The translations under genes and the position numbers were made by a program. A model generated the notes under the pieces. That model worked only from the letters and a program-made list of their open reading frames with translations. It was not told where the DNA came from and did no database searches. A DNA stretch of 64,000 bases from Williamsia muralis (GTDB lineage Bacteria; Actinomycetota; Actinomycetes; Mycobacteriales; Mycobacteriaceae), in NCBI RefSeq assembly GCF_002735905.1, contig NZ_PEBD01000010.1:620001-684000 (forward strand), written 5' to 3'. Shown here in pieces: positions 1 through 9,244 of the stretch. The first letter of the stretch is position 1; each line of letters opens with the position of its first letter.

Positions 1-951
1 GATGATCGCCCCATGTACGGCTTCGGACCCGGCACCTACTACACGCGGGTGCCCGAATACGCGGGGACTGTGGAAACAGCGGTGGTGCACCCCACCGACG
101 CCCCGCACAACCTGTACGCACAGCTTGCCGCCGAGACCGGTATCGTCGGCCTGCTCGGTTGGCTGATCATGGTCGGTGGAGTGGTCGCCGTGGTGATCCT
201 GCGGATGGGTTCGGTCACCTCCGGCAACCGCCGCACACTGCTCGCCGCTGCGCTGGCGGCAGTGATCGCCTGGTCAGCCGCGAGCATCTTCCTCCACCTG
301 GCCTACTTCCGGTCCTTCGCTCTTGTCATCGCGCTGGCGGCGTTCTTGGCGTCGACGGGCGGTCCGGTGAAGGCGCGGGCTCTTGCCCGCGGTCGACGAA
401 CTGCGGTGGTCGTCTGCGGTTCACTGGGCGTGGGAGCCGTGGTCGCCGGAACGGTGTTGTGGTCGACGGCTTCTCACGACACGACGGCCAATCAGCAGCT
501 GATGCTGTTACCGCGAGGCGATTCGGGTGATACTTACTTCGGATACGCGCTCGACATACGTTCTCGCACCCCAGTTCTCCCGACCTACTCGGCGATCATG
601 AGGTCTGCCGACTCGCCGGCCACCGTGGCCGCTGACCCAGTTCGAGGAGTGATCACCATCAGCCTCACCGACGCGGACGCCGCGACAGCCGAGACCCGGC
701 TGAGGTCCGCTGTGGAGGAGGCACGCGAGCGGGTTCGTGCTGTGGGTGCTGACGACGAATACTCCATCGTCAACGTCGGGAATCCATACGAGACGTCTCA
801 CACGGGACATTCGTCGACTTCGGTACTGCTGGCTTTGGTTCTGGGCGCAGGTGCGGCCGGCGCGACTGCGGCGGTGCTCCGCCGAGTTCGTCGGCGGCCC
901 GCCGGGGAAGTGCGGCCGGGCGAGCAGGATCTGGTCGGGGCGCAGCGATGA
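1..951 (+). CDS. Wzy/O-antigen-ligase-like membrane protein, 3' part
   Basis: The reading frame is open to base 1, so the gene starts upstream of the window. The visible 316 residues begin inside the large periplasmic loop typical of O-antigen ligases and Wzy polymerases (FGPGTYY, then HNLYAQLAAETGIVG), followed by three or four hydrophobic segments. After a further membrane segment (around VVVCGSLGVGAVVAGTVLW) comes a soluble region of about 110 residues, then a last membrane segment and an Arg-rich tail. That soluble, two-membrane-flanked region looks like a Wzz-type chain-length domain, which would make this a polymerase/ligase fused to a co-polymerase; this is inference from topology. Its stop overlaps the next start by ATGA, so it is coupled to the glycosyltransferases that follow. 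Polymerising or ligating an exopolysaccharide at the membrane is the likely role. Confidence 0.7.
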   Translation, partial: DDRPMYGFGPGTYYTRVPEYAGTVETAVVHPTDAPHNLYAQLAAETGIVGLLGWLIMVGGVVAVVILRMGSVTSGNRRTLLAAALAAVIAWSAASIFLHLAYFRSFALVIALAAFLASTGGPVKARALARGRRTAVVVCGSLGVGAVVAGTVLWSTASHDTTANQQLMLLPRGDSGDTYFGYALDIRSRTPVLPTYSAIMRSADSPATVAADPVRGVITISLTDADAATAETRLRSAVEEARERVRAVGADDEYSIVNVGNPYETSHTGHSSTSVLLALVLGAGAAGATAAVLRRVRRRPAGEVRPGEQDLVGAQR

Positions 952-2141
952 CAACGCGCCCGATTGTGCTTGTGGAGTTCTCCCCATCAGGTGGATTGTT
1001 CCAATTCGCAGTGCAATTGGGTGATGCGATGTCGGAGGCGGGACGGCCGGTTGTGCTCATCACCGGGCCCAGGCCCGAGCTGGCGCCGTCACGCGGTCTG
1101 ACCATCCGCCCGCTGCTGCCGACGTGGCATCCCGCAGACGACACCGTCCGACCCGCATGGTTCTCGGCGGCCCGCCGTGTGCTGCGTGCCGGGCAGCTCG
1201 TGCTGGCGTGGTCGGTACTGGCAGTCGCACTCGTCCGTATCCGACCCGGAGCCGTGCTGTGGTCGCACTGGCGATTCTCCTTCGAGCCGATGTTCGTGGT
1301 GATGATCACCAAGATCGTGAGAGATGCCGTCTTCGGGATCGTGGCGCATGAGCCGTTACCGAGGTCGGACGCGAAGGACACGAGCACGCCGAAGTCGGGA
1401 ATCCTGGTCGACAACGCCTTTTCGGCCGCGTGGCGGCAGATGGACGTCGCGTTTGTACTGGGGCCGCGCACACGGGACCTGGTGCTCGAACACTTCGACC
1501 CCGCCGGCCCGGTGATCGTCATCCCGCACGGCGATGAACGTGCCCTGCGTACATCGCGTGTCCTTGCGCCTGTATCGGAGTCCGATCAGGTGGCACTCTT
1601 CTTCGGTACCTGGACCGCCTACAAAGGCATCGACGTCCTCCTCGACGCTTTCGCCATCGTCCGGGCCGATCTACCCGACGCCCGGTTGGTTCTCGCCGGG
1701 GCGGTCGGCGCCGACATCGACCTCGACAGCCTGCTGCAGCGGGCCGATGAGATCGGGAACATCAGCACGCATGCCGGTTACATTGCGGTAGAAGAGGTCC
1801 CGGCCATCGTCGAGTCCGCCCGCGTTGTCATCACGCCGTACATCCGGGCGAGCCAGAGCGGTGTCGCCCACCTCGCCTACACCTTCGGGCGCCCAGTGAT
1901 CGCGACCACCGTCGGAGACCTGCCCGAGGTGGTCCGCGACGGGGTGACCGGGTTGCTGGTGCCGCCCGGTGACGCGTTGGCCCTCGCCGGGGCCATGATC
2001 GAGTTGCTGACCGACCCGGTCCGCTCACGTGAACTCGGAGACGCCGGCCTGCAGCGGTTGTCGCAGGCGTGGGATGTGGCCGCCGGCACCGTCATCGAAT
2101 CGCTGGATGAAGCAATGGTCCGAACCGGGAGAGGTAAATGA
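948..2141 (+). CDS. GT4-type glycosyltransferase
   Basis: A 397-residue GT-B fold glycosyltransferase. The C-terminal half carries the GT4 pattern: FFGTWTAYKGIDVLLDAF opens the donor domain and a Gly-Arg-Pro-Val-Ile-Ala segment followed by GDLPEVVRDGVTGLLVPPGD closes it. The usual E-x7-E donor motif is weak here (SGVAHLAYTFG), so sugar specificity cannot be given. It would add a sugar to a lipid-linked exopolysaccharide repeat on the cytoplasmic side of the membrane. The start overlaps the preceding stop (ATGA) and the end overlaps the next start in the same way, so this is one coupled operon. Confidence 0.85.
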   Translation: MTTRPIVLVEFSPSGGLFQFAVQLGDAMSEAGRPVVLITGPRPELAPSRGLTIRPLLPTWHPADDTVRPAWFSAARRVLRAGQLVLAWSVLAVALVRIRPGAVLWSHWRFSFEPMFVVMITKIVRDAVFGIVAHEPLPRSDAKDTSTPKSGILVDNAFSAAWRQMDVAFVLGPRTRDLVLEHFDPAGPVIVIPHGDERALRTSRVLAPVSESDQVALFFGTWTAYKGIDVLLDAFAIVRADLPDARLVLAGAVGADIDLDSLLQRADEIGNISTHAGYIAVEEVPAIVESARVVITPYIRASQSGVAHLAYTFGRPVIATTVGDLPEVVRDGVTGLLVPPGDALALAGAMIELLTDPVRSRELGDAGLQRLSQAWDVAAGTVIESLDEAMVRTGRGK

Positions 2142-3118
2142 GCCGTCACCCCATCGCAAGGCACCTCAACATCCACATGACGTGGCGAGTTGCGCTCATC
2201 TGCTCGCTCGTCGCGATGATCGTCGCGTCCACGGCCGTGCTGGTGTTCCGATCGGAGAATCCGTCGAACGGTGCGTCGCTGGGCAAACCGTTCGCCACCA
2301 ACAGTCCCTGGAACACCGCGATTTCGTGGAATGCGGCGCTTGATCCGAACAGTTCGGCGATGAGCGCGTACGCATCCCGGAACGGGCGGATGTACGCATC
2401 GATGGGTGAGTTCGGGATCCCCATCTACGCGGCCGATGCGCAGACACCGAAATACACCGTGCAGTGTACTCAGCAGGGTTGGGGCACATGCCCTTTCAGT
2501 GGCTACCAGGTGCCGATTCCCAATGGCGCCAAACCGCACACCGGCAGTGACGGCGCGATGGTGGTCGTGGACCAGGGCGCCAACCGGATCTACGAGTTCT
2601 GGCGCGCAAACCAGTCCGGGAGTCAGTGGACAACCCAGTGGGGCGCGATCAACCGCCTCGACGGTTCCGGATGGGGCGGAGCGAGCACTGGTTCGGGCGC
2701 ATCGCGCCTTGCGGGTGTGATCCGCCTGGCCGAGATCCGCAACGGGGTGATCCCGCACGCACTCGCGGTCCAGACCGACAACATCTGTGCGGGGATCTTC
2801 CGTAGCCCGGCAATCAAGACCGACGGCCCGTCAACGCGTTCGGACTGCATCCCCGAGGGCGCGAGGCTACGGCTCGACCCCACGCTCAATCTGAGCACGC
2901 TCAACCTCGCCCCGGGTGTGCGTGCGGTGGCAAAGGCCATGCAGCAGTACGGCGCCTACGCGATGGACGTCGGCGGTACGTCGCTCAGCGTCGCTTTCGA
3001 GTTGGACACCCAGGCACCGGCCGGTTCCATAGGGCAGGTGTACACCAGTGCAGGCTTGCGATGGGATTATGACGGGATGGAGTCGATACCCTGGAAACGC
3101 CTGCAGGTCCTGAGGTGA
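2138..3118 (+). CDS. Exported or membrane-anchored protein of unknown function
   Basis: 326 residues. A short basic N-terminus is followed by one hydrophobic segment (about residues 15-36), which reads as a signal anchor or uncleaved signal, so the rest faces outside the membrane. The outer part is rich in Ser, Gly, Asn and Trp. Four Cys (in QCTQQGWGTCP, DNICAG and SDCIPEG) could form two disulfides. A His-containing core (IPHALAVQT) is the best candidate for a functional centre. I do not recognise the family with certainty. Its place between coupled glycosyltransferase genes (ATGA and GTGA overlaps) suggests work on the exported polysaccharide, for example binding, trimming or modification. 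That role is inferred only from context. Confidence 0.7.
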   Translation: MSRHPIARHLNIHMTWRVALICSLVAMIVASTAVLVFRSENPSNGASLGKPFATNSPWNTAISWNAALDPNSSAMSAYASRNGRMYASMGEFGIPIYAADAQTPKYTVQCTQQGWGTCPFSGYQVPIPNGAKPHTGSDGAMVVVDQGANRIYEFWRANQSGSQWTTQWGAINRLDGSGWGGASTGSGASRLAGVIRLAEIRNGVIPHALAVQTDNICAGIFRSPAIKTDGPSTRSDCIPEGARLRLDPTLNLSTLNLAPGVRAVAKAMQQYGAYAMDVGGTSLSVAFELDTQAPAGSIGQVYTSAGLRWDYDGMESIPWKRLQVLR

Positions 3119-4260
3119 CCCGTCCACTGCGTGTGCTGTTGCTCATCGATGCATTCCGGATGGGAGGGGCCGAGACGTTGCTCGCGCCGCTGGCCGTCGC
3201 GTTCCGCGACAGTCCGGTGGAGATGGAGTTCGTCAGCGTCCTGTCATCGGCTGCCGATGCCGACAAGACCACCGAGATCCTGACCCAAGCGGGAATCAAG
3301 ACCCGGGCCCTGGGTATCAAGCGTCTGCTCGATCCCGGCGCGCTGCCCAAGCTCGTGCGCGAGATCAAACACTCGGACTTCGACGTGGTCCATGCCCACC
3401 TCGAGATGGCGATCACGCTTGCGGTGCCCGCCGCGGCCATCGCCCGACGACCGGCTATCTGCACATTTCACCATGTGGCCCGGCCACTGTCGGGTCGCCA
3501 GGGTGCCCGGGAACGGCTGGCGGTGGCAGCCGCGGACAGGTCGTACCGCGCACTGTTCGTCTCCGAGGCGTCGCGGGAATCGTTCCAGCAGCAATACCGT
3601 CCCCGGGGACTCCCGGGGAATTGGGATGTGATGCATAACGGGATCAACATCGCCAACTTCACTCCCGGACAACCGGACCCGGCTGTCAGGAAGGAACTCG
3701 GAGGTACTGAGGGGCCGCTGGTGGTACTGCCTGCGGCATTCCGGGACTTCAAGGGAATCCCCGTTGCCGTCGAGGCGTGGCCGAAGGTTCTCGAGCGGTT
3801 CCCCACAGCAGTGCTGTCGCTGGTCGGCGGGGGAGAACTGGAGAAAGAGCTCCGTGACCAGGTCTCGCAGCTCGGTCTACAAGACTCGGTTGTCTTCGCC
3901 GGGGTGCGGTCGGACATGCCGAGTGTCTACCGAGCCGCGGACATCGTTCTGCTGCCCTCGACGCATGGCGAGAACCTGCCGACGGTGCTGATCGAGGCCA
4001 TGGCTTCGGGCCGCGCGCTGGCCGCCTCGAGAATCGGTGGGATCCCCGACATCGTCGCGGACGGATCCACCGGACTTCTGTTCGAGCCCAATGATCCTCA
4101 GGCCCTTGCCGACACCCTGGGCGAACTCATTGCCGACCCCGGTCGGCGTCAACAGCTCGGTGACGCCGCGGTCCTGCGCGCCCGTAGCGAGTTCTCGGCC
4201 ACCTCCTGGGCGCAGCGATTGCACGAACTGTATTCCGAAGCGGCAGAACGTAGAAGGTGA
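3115..4260 (+). CDS. GT4-type glycosyltransferase
   Basis: 381 residues, GTG start overlapping the preceding stop (GTGA). The N-terminal domain starts with a Rossmann-like strand and GGAETLLAPL, the usual GT4 acceptor-side loop. The donor domain has FRDFKGIPVAVEAW, then the E-x7-E motif in ENLPTVLIEAMASG, and ends with GGIPDIVADGSTGLLFEPND. All elements of an active GT4 enzyme are present. It belongs to the exopolysaccharide operon and ends with another GTGA overlap into the next glycosyltransferase. The sugar is not predictable. Confidence 0.88.
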   Translation: MTRPLRVLLLIDAFRMGGAETLLAPLAVAFRDSPVEMEFVSVLSSAADADKTTEILTQAGIKTRALGIKRLLDPGALPKLVREIKHSDFDVVHAHLEMAITLAVPAAAIARRPAICTFHHVARPLSGRQGARERLAVAAADRSYRALFVSEASRESFQQQYRPRGLPGNWDVMHNGINIANFTPGQPDPAVRKELGGTEGPLVVLPAAFRDFKGIPVAVEAWPKVLERFPTAVLSLVGGGELEKELRDQVSQLGLQDSVVFAGVRSDMPSVYRAADIVLLPSTHGENLPTVLIEAMASGRALAASRIGGIPDIVADGSTGLLFEPNDPQALADTLGELIADPGRRQQLGDAAVLRARSEFSATSWAQRLHELYSEAAERRR

Positions 4261-5486
4261 GCAAACCCGAAATCGTCTACATGGTGTCGCGGTTCCCGCG
4301 GACATCGGAGACGTTCATCGTCCGCGAGCTCGATGGTCTGGCCGGTCTCGGTCGATTCGATGTCTCGGTGCGATCGTTGTTCCCGTCGCCGGACACGGCA
4401 GTGCATTCGGTGGCCGAGCGATGGGCGGCGGTGCTGGTGCGGCCCGGAGCGGTGGCGATCGCGCGCGGAGTGTTCTGGGCCCTCGTGCGGCACCCGTTGG
4501 CGTTCCTCGGTGTCCTCGCGACCGTAATCGGTGAGCACCTGCGGGCGCCGCGGCTCGGTGCCCGGGCCCTGGTGACCACCGCGATCGGATGCGCACATGC
4601 GAGGGACCTCGCCCCGAGATCCCGCAGCGCGCACATTCACGCGCATTACGCGACCTATCCGGCGTTGGCGGCATGGGTGTGCCACCGTCTCACCGGCATC
4701 TCGTACAGCTTCACCGCACACGCCCACGATCTGTACGTCGACCAGGTGATGCTCGGCCGCAAGGTGTCCGACGCTGCGCTGGTGGTCACCATCTCGGATT
4801 TCAACCGGGCAATCCTGACCGGGCTGCACACCGGGACAGATGTACACGTGGTGCATTGCGGCATCAACACTTCCGGCTACCGATTCGAGCCGCGGGTGAT
4901 TCCCGCACAGGGCCCGATACGTGCCGTGTGCGTGGCGTCGTTACAGGAGTACAAGGGTCACGAGGTGCTGCTGTGTGCATTGGCCAAGGGCGGTCCGGGC
5001 GTCGGTCGCATCCAGCTGGACCTCATCGGAGACGGGCCACTACGGGATGAGCTCGAGCAGCTCAGCCTCGAGCTCGGTCTGGCCGACCGCGTCCGATTCC
5101 TGGGCGCACAGACCGAAACCGTTGTGGCGGCGAAGCTGGCGGCCGCCGAACTGTTCGTGCTGCCCAGCGTCGTGGCCGCGGACGGGCAGATGGAAGGCCT
5201 CCCGGTCGCGTTGATGGAGGCGCTGGCCTCGGGCCTGCCGTGTGTGTCGACCTCGCTGTCGGGCATTCCGGAGATCATCGTCGACGGGGTGACCGGACGG
5301 CTTGCCCGACCCGGTGACGCGAAGGACCTACGCGACGCGCTCGAGTCGGTGGTGTCCGGTGGGGAAGACGTCGCCGGGTTCGCCGCAGCGGGACGGGCAC
5401 TCGTCGAACAAGACTTCGATCTCCGGACCACCGTCGAGAAGCTGGCCGATCTGCTCGAACCGGTCTTCACGAACCGGCGAGACTGA
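4257..5486 (+). CDS. GT4 glycosyltransferase, WcaL/colanic-acid-like
   Basis: 409 residues, GTG start inside the preceding stop. The N-terminal YMVSRFPRTSETFIVRELDGL is the signature of the WcaL-like exopolysaccharide glycosyltransferases. The middle holds AHIHAHYATYPA and YSFTAHAHDLY, and the donor domain has E-x7-E in MEGLPVALMEALASG followed by SGIPEIIVDGVTGRL. It is the last gene of this operon and converges on acpS with a 20-base overlap of the coding ends. Confidence 0.88.
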   Translation: MSKPEIVYMVSRFPRTSETFIVRELDGLAGLGRFDVSVRSLFPSPDTAVHSVAERWAAVLVRPGAVAIARGVFWALVRHPLAFLGVLATVIGEHLRAPRLGARALVTTAIGCAHARDLAPRSRSAHIHAHYATYPALAAWVCHRLTGISYSFTAHAHDLYVDQVMLGRKVSDAALVVTISDFNRAILTGLHTGTDVHVVHCGINTSGYRFEPRVIPAQGPIRAVCVASLQEYKGHEVLLCALAKGGPGVGRIQLDLIGDGPLRDELEQLSLELGLADRVRFLGAQTETVVAAKLAAAELFVLPSVVAADGQMEGLPVALMEALASGLPCVSTSLSGIPEIIVDGVTGRLARPGDAKDLRDALESVVSGGEDVAGFAAAGRALVEQDFDLRTTVEKLADLLEPVFTNRRD

Positions 5487-5856
5487 CCACAACCACAGCC
5501 ATCGCGTGACAGTCGGTGTGCGACAACGACAACTGCGCTGTTGCCCACCCGGCCTGCGCGGCACGATCGGCCATCGATCCGTGCAGTTCGACGTGGGGCT
5601 TCCCGGCTATCATCACCACCTCGATCTCCTGCATCGGTGTCGGGATGTCGGTGTCGGCAAGTACTTTGATCACGGCTTCCTTGGCGGCGAATCTCGCGGC
5701 GAGCCGATCGACACGGTCGGCGCAGTACGCTATCTCGGCTGCGGTGAACACCCGATCGAGAAACCGTCCGCCGAAGTGGGACAGGGAGTTCCGCACGTCG
5801 TCGAGGGCCACGAGATCGCATCCGATGCGGGTACCCGGCGGGAGATCCATGTGCAT
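5467..5856 (-). CDS. acpS: Holo-[acyl-carrier-protein] synthase (AcpS-type phosphopantetheinyl transferase)
   Basis: Transfers 4'-phosphopantetheine from CoA to a serine of carrier proteins. About 130 residues, the usual AcpS length. Motif 1 is IGCDLV (Asp14) and motif 2 is RFAAKEAVIKVL (Lys59-Glu60), which bind Mg and CoA; the C-terminal SLSHTDCHAMAVVV matches the family. The frame is open far upstream, but the ATG at 5856 (or the one at 5850) places the protein start just before motif 1, and the upstream GH2 gene stops 12 bases earlier. It is the last gene of a four-gene operon headed by a carrier protein, so it probably primes that carrier. It could also be the general AcpS of the cell. 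Confidence 0.9.
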   Translation of the reverse strand: MHMDLPPGTRIGCDLVALDDVRNSLSHFGGRFLDRVFTAAEIAYCADRVDRLAARFAAKEAVIKVLADTDIPTPMQEIEVVMIAGKPHVELHGSMADRAAQAGWATAQLSLSHTDCHAMAVVVVSLAGS

Positions 5857-5867
5857 GAAGGGCGCAT

Positions 5868-8288
5868 TCAGCGATCGTCGGCGGCAAAACGAGTGACGGT
5901 CAGAGCGTCGATGGAGGTGACCGAACCCTTGGGAGGCCTGCCGGGGTGGTCTGGCAGAGCGGTCAGCGGTATCCGGTAGGGAAGGCCCCCGGCCAGGTGG
6001 AAATAATTGTCCGCGGGACGCCATCCCGGCGCGTCGACCTCCACGTACCGCAGGGTCGTGCGCGACAACAGTTCCAGCCACCACCGACCATCCGTCAGGA
6101 CAGCTTTCGCGTCCAGTTCGATGAGTACCTGATGTGCTGTGGGTCGGATGACGAGAACATCACGCGCCACCACAACATCTTTCACGACCAAGGTCGCCTG
6201 CACTGCGTCTGCCACCGGTTCGCCGAACCCGTATGCGTGGGACAAGTCGGTGAACCTGCCGGTCAGATCGGAGTCGTGCAGCGTCGTCGACGAATGCGCA
6301 TCGACGGACACCGTCCTGCGGGCCTCGGTCACCGGGTGTCCGGACGAGTTGGTGGCCACCAGTTCGAGGGTCCCCTCGAGGAGCTCCGGTCCGTCGTCGT
6401 AGACGTCGATACGAATTCCGGACTGACCCGCGGATGCGAGGCGGACCGCAACAGGTGACCACAGTCGCGCGAGAGCTTGGAGAGGTGCCTTCGGTTGCCC
6501 ATCGATGTCGATGAGTCCCCATCCTGCGCCCGCGCACAGATCTTTGGACGACAGCACCAGCGCGCCATCACACCCGGAATCGTGCCGGCGCCAGAACGCA
6601 TAACACTCGAGCATCGCCTCGGCCACGGCCAATCGCCCCAGCTGCAAATAGCGTTCGGGATCAGTCCTGCGCACCATCAATGGGTCGACGTCGAAGATGT
6701 CGGCCACATAGTGGTCGCGCACATCCTCGAAGTCCCATGACGCTCCCCGGTCCCGCGGAACCCCCGCTTTCCAGCGTGGATCGTGTCCGGCCACCGCCGC
6801 GCCGGAAAAGTGGCGGTCCACTGCGTCCGCAGACGGTGGGATGGCAAACGCCAAGCTCTCGGCTGCGAATCGGACACCCGCTGTCTTGACATCGGACAGA
6901 GGGCGCAGGTATCCACCGACTCCGAACCAGTGCGCCACACCGGAATCCGGACGGATCGCGAGGTCGGTGCTGCCAGGGACCGGCGAGGGGCTGGCGACGA
7001 CAAACACCGCGTCGGACTCTGCCGCGACCACGAGCGACAACGCTCTCGACAGAGCCGAGACGTCGCGTTGCTCGGGCGCCAAACCCAGCATCTCGGGCTG
7101 CTGGATGAGTTCGTTCCCGCCGCTGACCACAGCCAACGCAGGGTTGCCCGACACCGTCCGCAGAAGCTCACGCATCTCGGCGCACAGCAAGTCCTGGGTG
7201 TCCTCGGGTGGGTCGAAGGTCGCCTGCATCGTGTCCTGCCACACCAAGATTCCGAGATCAGCGCAGGACGACCAGAACTCCGCGTCGGGAACTACCGTGC
7301 CACCGGGTACACGGAGCATGGTGGCACCGGCATCCGCGAGCAGCTGGAGGTGCTTCTGTGTTGTCGCGGCCTGACTGGTCAGTCGAAGTGGGTCGGGTGG
7401 CATCCACACCGCACCCCGGCAGAAGATGTCGACACCGTTGACAGCGATGGCAAAGCCCTGGTCTTCGCTGCTCATCTCGACGGTTCTGAATCCGAAGTCC
7501 TTCTCGCACAGAGGTTGTCCCGCCACGGTCACGATGGCGGTATAGAGGCTCTGATCCCCGTAGCCCCGCGGCCACCACAGCGCCGGTTCGGGAACCGTTG
7601 CCGAGACCGTGAACAGCCCATCGGAGTCGGCGGTGGCCGCTCCGACCGTGAGCTCGGTGCCCTTGTGGCGCACGGACATCGAGACGTCGCCTGTGCTCGG
7701 TGCGACACCACGCACAGTCACCCGACCGGAGCGCGGATCGGCCTGCACCACCACGTCGCGGGCGCGGCCGAGATCCCGGAGGGCCACCGGGCGCCAGAAT
7801 CCCACCGCAGGGGATACTCCGGAGTAGACCGGAGCGCGACCGATCAACGTTGTTCGCAACCACCGAAAGCCCTGCGCTGCAATCAGACTCGATCGCCACC
7901 GACCGCGGGGTCGACGTTTGCGCAACACGGCGTCCAGGGCAGGGAAGTGCACCACCAGCCGGCTGTCGCCGGCGGGAACGGCCACCGATACCGGTAGGAA
8001 CATGGATTCGACCTCGGCCACCGGGCGGTCATCGAGATAAACCGTTGCCGGCGCGGTCACACCCGCGAAGTCGATCCACGAGTCCTGCGCCGTTTCGACC
8101 GTGGTCATCAACCACCAGTCGGATGCATCGACGTTGTCGCCCCAACGCGACAGTGCCTGGTCCACGGCCCCTACGACGGTGGCATCCTCCACGTCGACGG
8201 CGTCGGACCAAAGGTCGTGCACGTCTTCGGAAGTCATGGCCGTACCGGGTGGGGTGCCCAAGAGCTTCCACCCGGTGATCGGACTCAT
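5868..8288 (-). CDS. Glycoside hydrolase family 2 protein, beta-mannosidase-like
   Basis: 806 residues with GH2 domain order: sugar-binding jelly roll, immunoglobulin-like domain, then a TIM barrel. The beta-mannosidase-type landmarks are FCRGAVWMPPDPL, MLRVPGGTVVPDAEFW and GILVWQDTM. The candidate acid/base is Glu393 in GGNEL and the candidate nucleophile Glu477 in RFAAES, the two positions used by retaining GH2 enzymes. No signal peptide is evident, so it should be cytoplasmic. The ATG at 8288 overlaps the stop of the DUF1839 gene (ATGA), which sets the start and shows coupling. A glycosidase inside an amino acid:carrier-protein operon is unexpected; its substrate may be a glycan or glycoconjugate linked to that pathway or to the nearby exopolysaccharide. 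Confidence 0.8.
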   Translation of the reverse strand: MSPITGWKLLGTPPGTAMTSEDVHDLWSDAVDVEDATVVGAVDQALSRWGDNVDASDWWLMTTVETAQDSWIDFAGVTAPATVYLDDRPVAEVESMFLPVSVAVPAGDSRLVVHFPALDAVLRKRRPRGRWRSSLIAAQGFRWLRTTLIGRAPVYSGVSPAVGFWRPVALRDLGRARDVVVQADPRSGRVTVRGVAPSTGDVSMSVRHKGTELTVGAATADSDGLFTVSATVPEPALWWPRGYGDQSLYTAIVTVAGQPLCEKDFGFRTVEMSSEDQGFAIAVNGVDIFCRGAVWMPPDPLRLTSQAATTQKHLQLLADAGATMLRVPGGTVVPDAEFWSSCADLGILVWQDTMQATFDPPEDTQDLLCAEMRELLRTVSGNPALAVVSGGNELIQQPEMLGLAPEQRDVSALSRALSLVVAAESDAVFVVASPSPVPGSTDLAIRPDSGVAHWFGVGGYLRPLSDVKTAGVRFAAESLAFAIPPSADAVDRHFSGAAVAGHDPRWKAGVPRDRGASWDFEDVRDHYVADIFDVDPLMVRRTDPERYLQLGRLAVAEAMLECYAFWRRHDSGCDGALVLSSKDLCAGAGWGLIDIDGQPKAPLQALARLWSPVAVRLASAGQSGIRIDVYDDGPELLEGTLELVATNSSGHPVTEARRTVSVDAHSSTTLHDSDLTGRFTDLSHAYGFGEPVADAVQATLVVKDVVVARDVLVIRPTAHQVLIELDAKAVLTDGRWWLELLSRTTLRYVEVDAPGWRPADNYFHLAGGLPYRIPLTALPDHPGRPPKGSVTSIDALTVTRFAADDR

Positions 8289-9244
8289 CGGGCCACGGCG
8301 TCGGCGACGGTCTGCATGGCCGTCGCCCATGATCGAGCCATGTTCTCGAGACCTTCGCCGACGTCCACCTGGCGTCCGCGCGCGGCCCGCGCCATCTTGA
8401 ACTGAACCGCCTTCGCTCCGGCAGCCACGTCGAGAAATGGCTCGACAGCTTCAGCGGCCCCTGGTGCCGGACCGGCCGCGAGGTGGCGACTGAGGTCTGC
8501 TGCCAACTCGGCGGTGGCGCCGCATTGACGCAATGTGGCGAAGGCCCACAGGTGAAAGGTCTCCATCCCGGCACCCGGAAGCCACGCGACGGCCTCCCGC
8601 ACGCCGTGGCCGAGGCGCTCTACCGGATTACCCGGTGCCCGGCGCGCCAGATGCTCGCGAACGATCGGCAGGAGCGAATCCTCGTGGGCTCGTTCAGGAA
8701 AAGAACGAATCTGTTCCACGTAGGGCAGTAGTGAACCCTCTTCGGTCCCGGCGAGACCGAATACTCCCGTGAAATCAGCTCCTGAAAGGGAATGAATCCC
8801 GGAATTGTGGATATAGCTCATGGTCTGTGTGAATCGATCGACAGATGTCGGAATGATCGTGGTCTTCACATGATTTCGGTGGTAATCGGTGCCGGCGGTA
8901 TCAGGGAGCCACCAACTGTCGACCTCGACCGTATGGAGAAGGCCGCGGCCAGGACCGCTTTCGATGGTCTCCAGCAGCGGCAGCCACACGTTCTCTTCGG
9001 TGACCTCGAGGCCGTAGAGTCGCCGGATGTCTTCTGGGGCGACCTTGAGGAAGCTCCACTGCTGGCCGTCGTGGTCGGCTGAGAGCGCGCAGGCGAAGGC
9101 CGGTACCGGATCGTGGCCGAGCGCATGGAGCAATTCGATCCACAGGTCGACATAACAGTTCGTCTCAGGCCAGATCCGGTCTCCGCTGTGGCAGAAATGG
9201 GGCTGACCGGTGTTGCTGATCGTCAGCGCCGCCGGCAAGCTCAC
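8285..9244 (-). CDS. DUF1839 family protein
   Basis: 319 residues, GTG start overlapping the stop of the carrier-protein gene (GTGA). The sequence matches what I know of the DUF1839 family: near the N-terminus NCYVDLWIELLHALGHDP, then WSFLKVAPEDIRRLYGLEV, a Trp-rich stretch EVDSWWLPDT and HRNHVKTTI, followed by a helical C-terminal half. No catalytic motif of a known enzyme class is visible, and there is no signal or membrane segment. The family tends to sit next to carrier proteins and aminoacyl-tRNA-synthetase-like ligases, as here, so it probably acts on an aminoacyl-carrier protein. Its biochemical function is unknown. Confidence 0.8.
   Translation of the reverse strand: MSLPAALTISNTGQPHFCHSGDRIWPETNCYVDLWIELLHALGHDPVPAFACALSADHDGQQWSFLKVAPEDIRRLYGLEVTEENVWLPLLETIESGPGRGLLHTVEVDSWWLPDTAGTDYHRNHVKTTIIPTSVDRFTQTMSYIHNSGIHSLSGADFTGVFGLAGTEEGSLLPYVEQIRSFPERAHEDSLLPIVREHLARRAPGNPVERLGHGVREAVAWLPGAGMETFHLWAFATLRQCGATAELAADLSRHLAAGPAPGAAEAVEPFLDVAAGAKAVQFKMARAARGRQVDVGEGLENMARSWATAMQTVADAVAR

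Noticed and set aside
6783-7997. 404-codon open frame on the plus strand inside the GH2 gene
   Set aside because: Antisense shadow of a clear GH2 protein; the translation has no recognisable fold.
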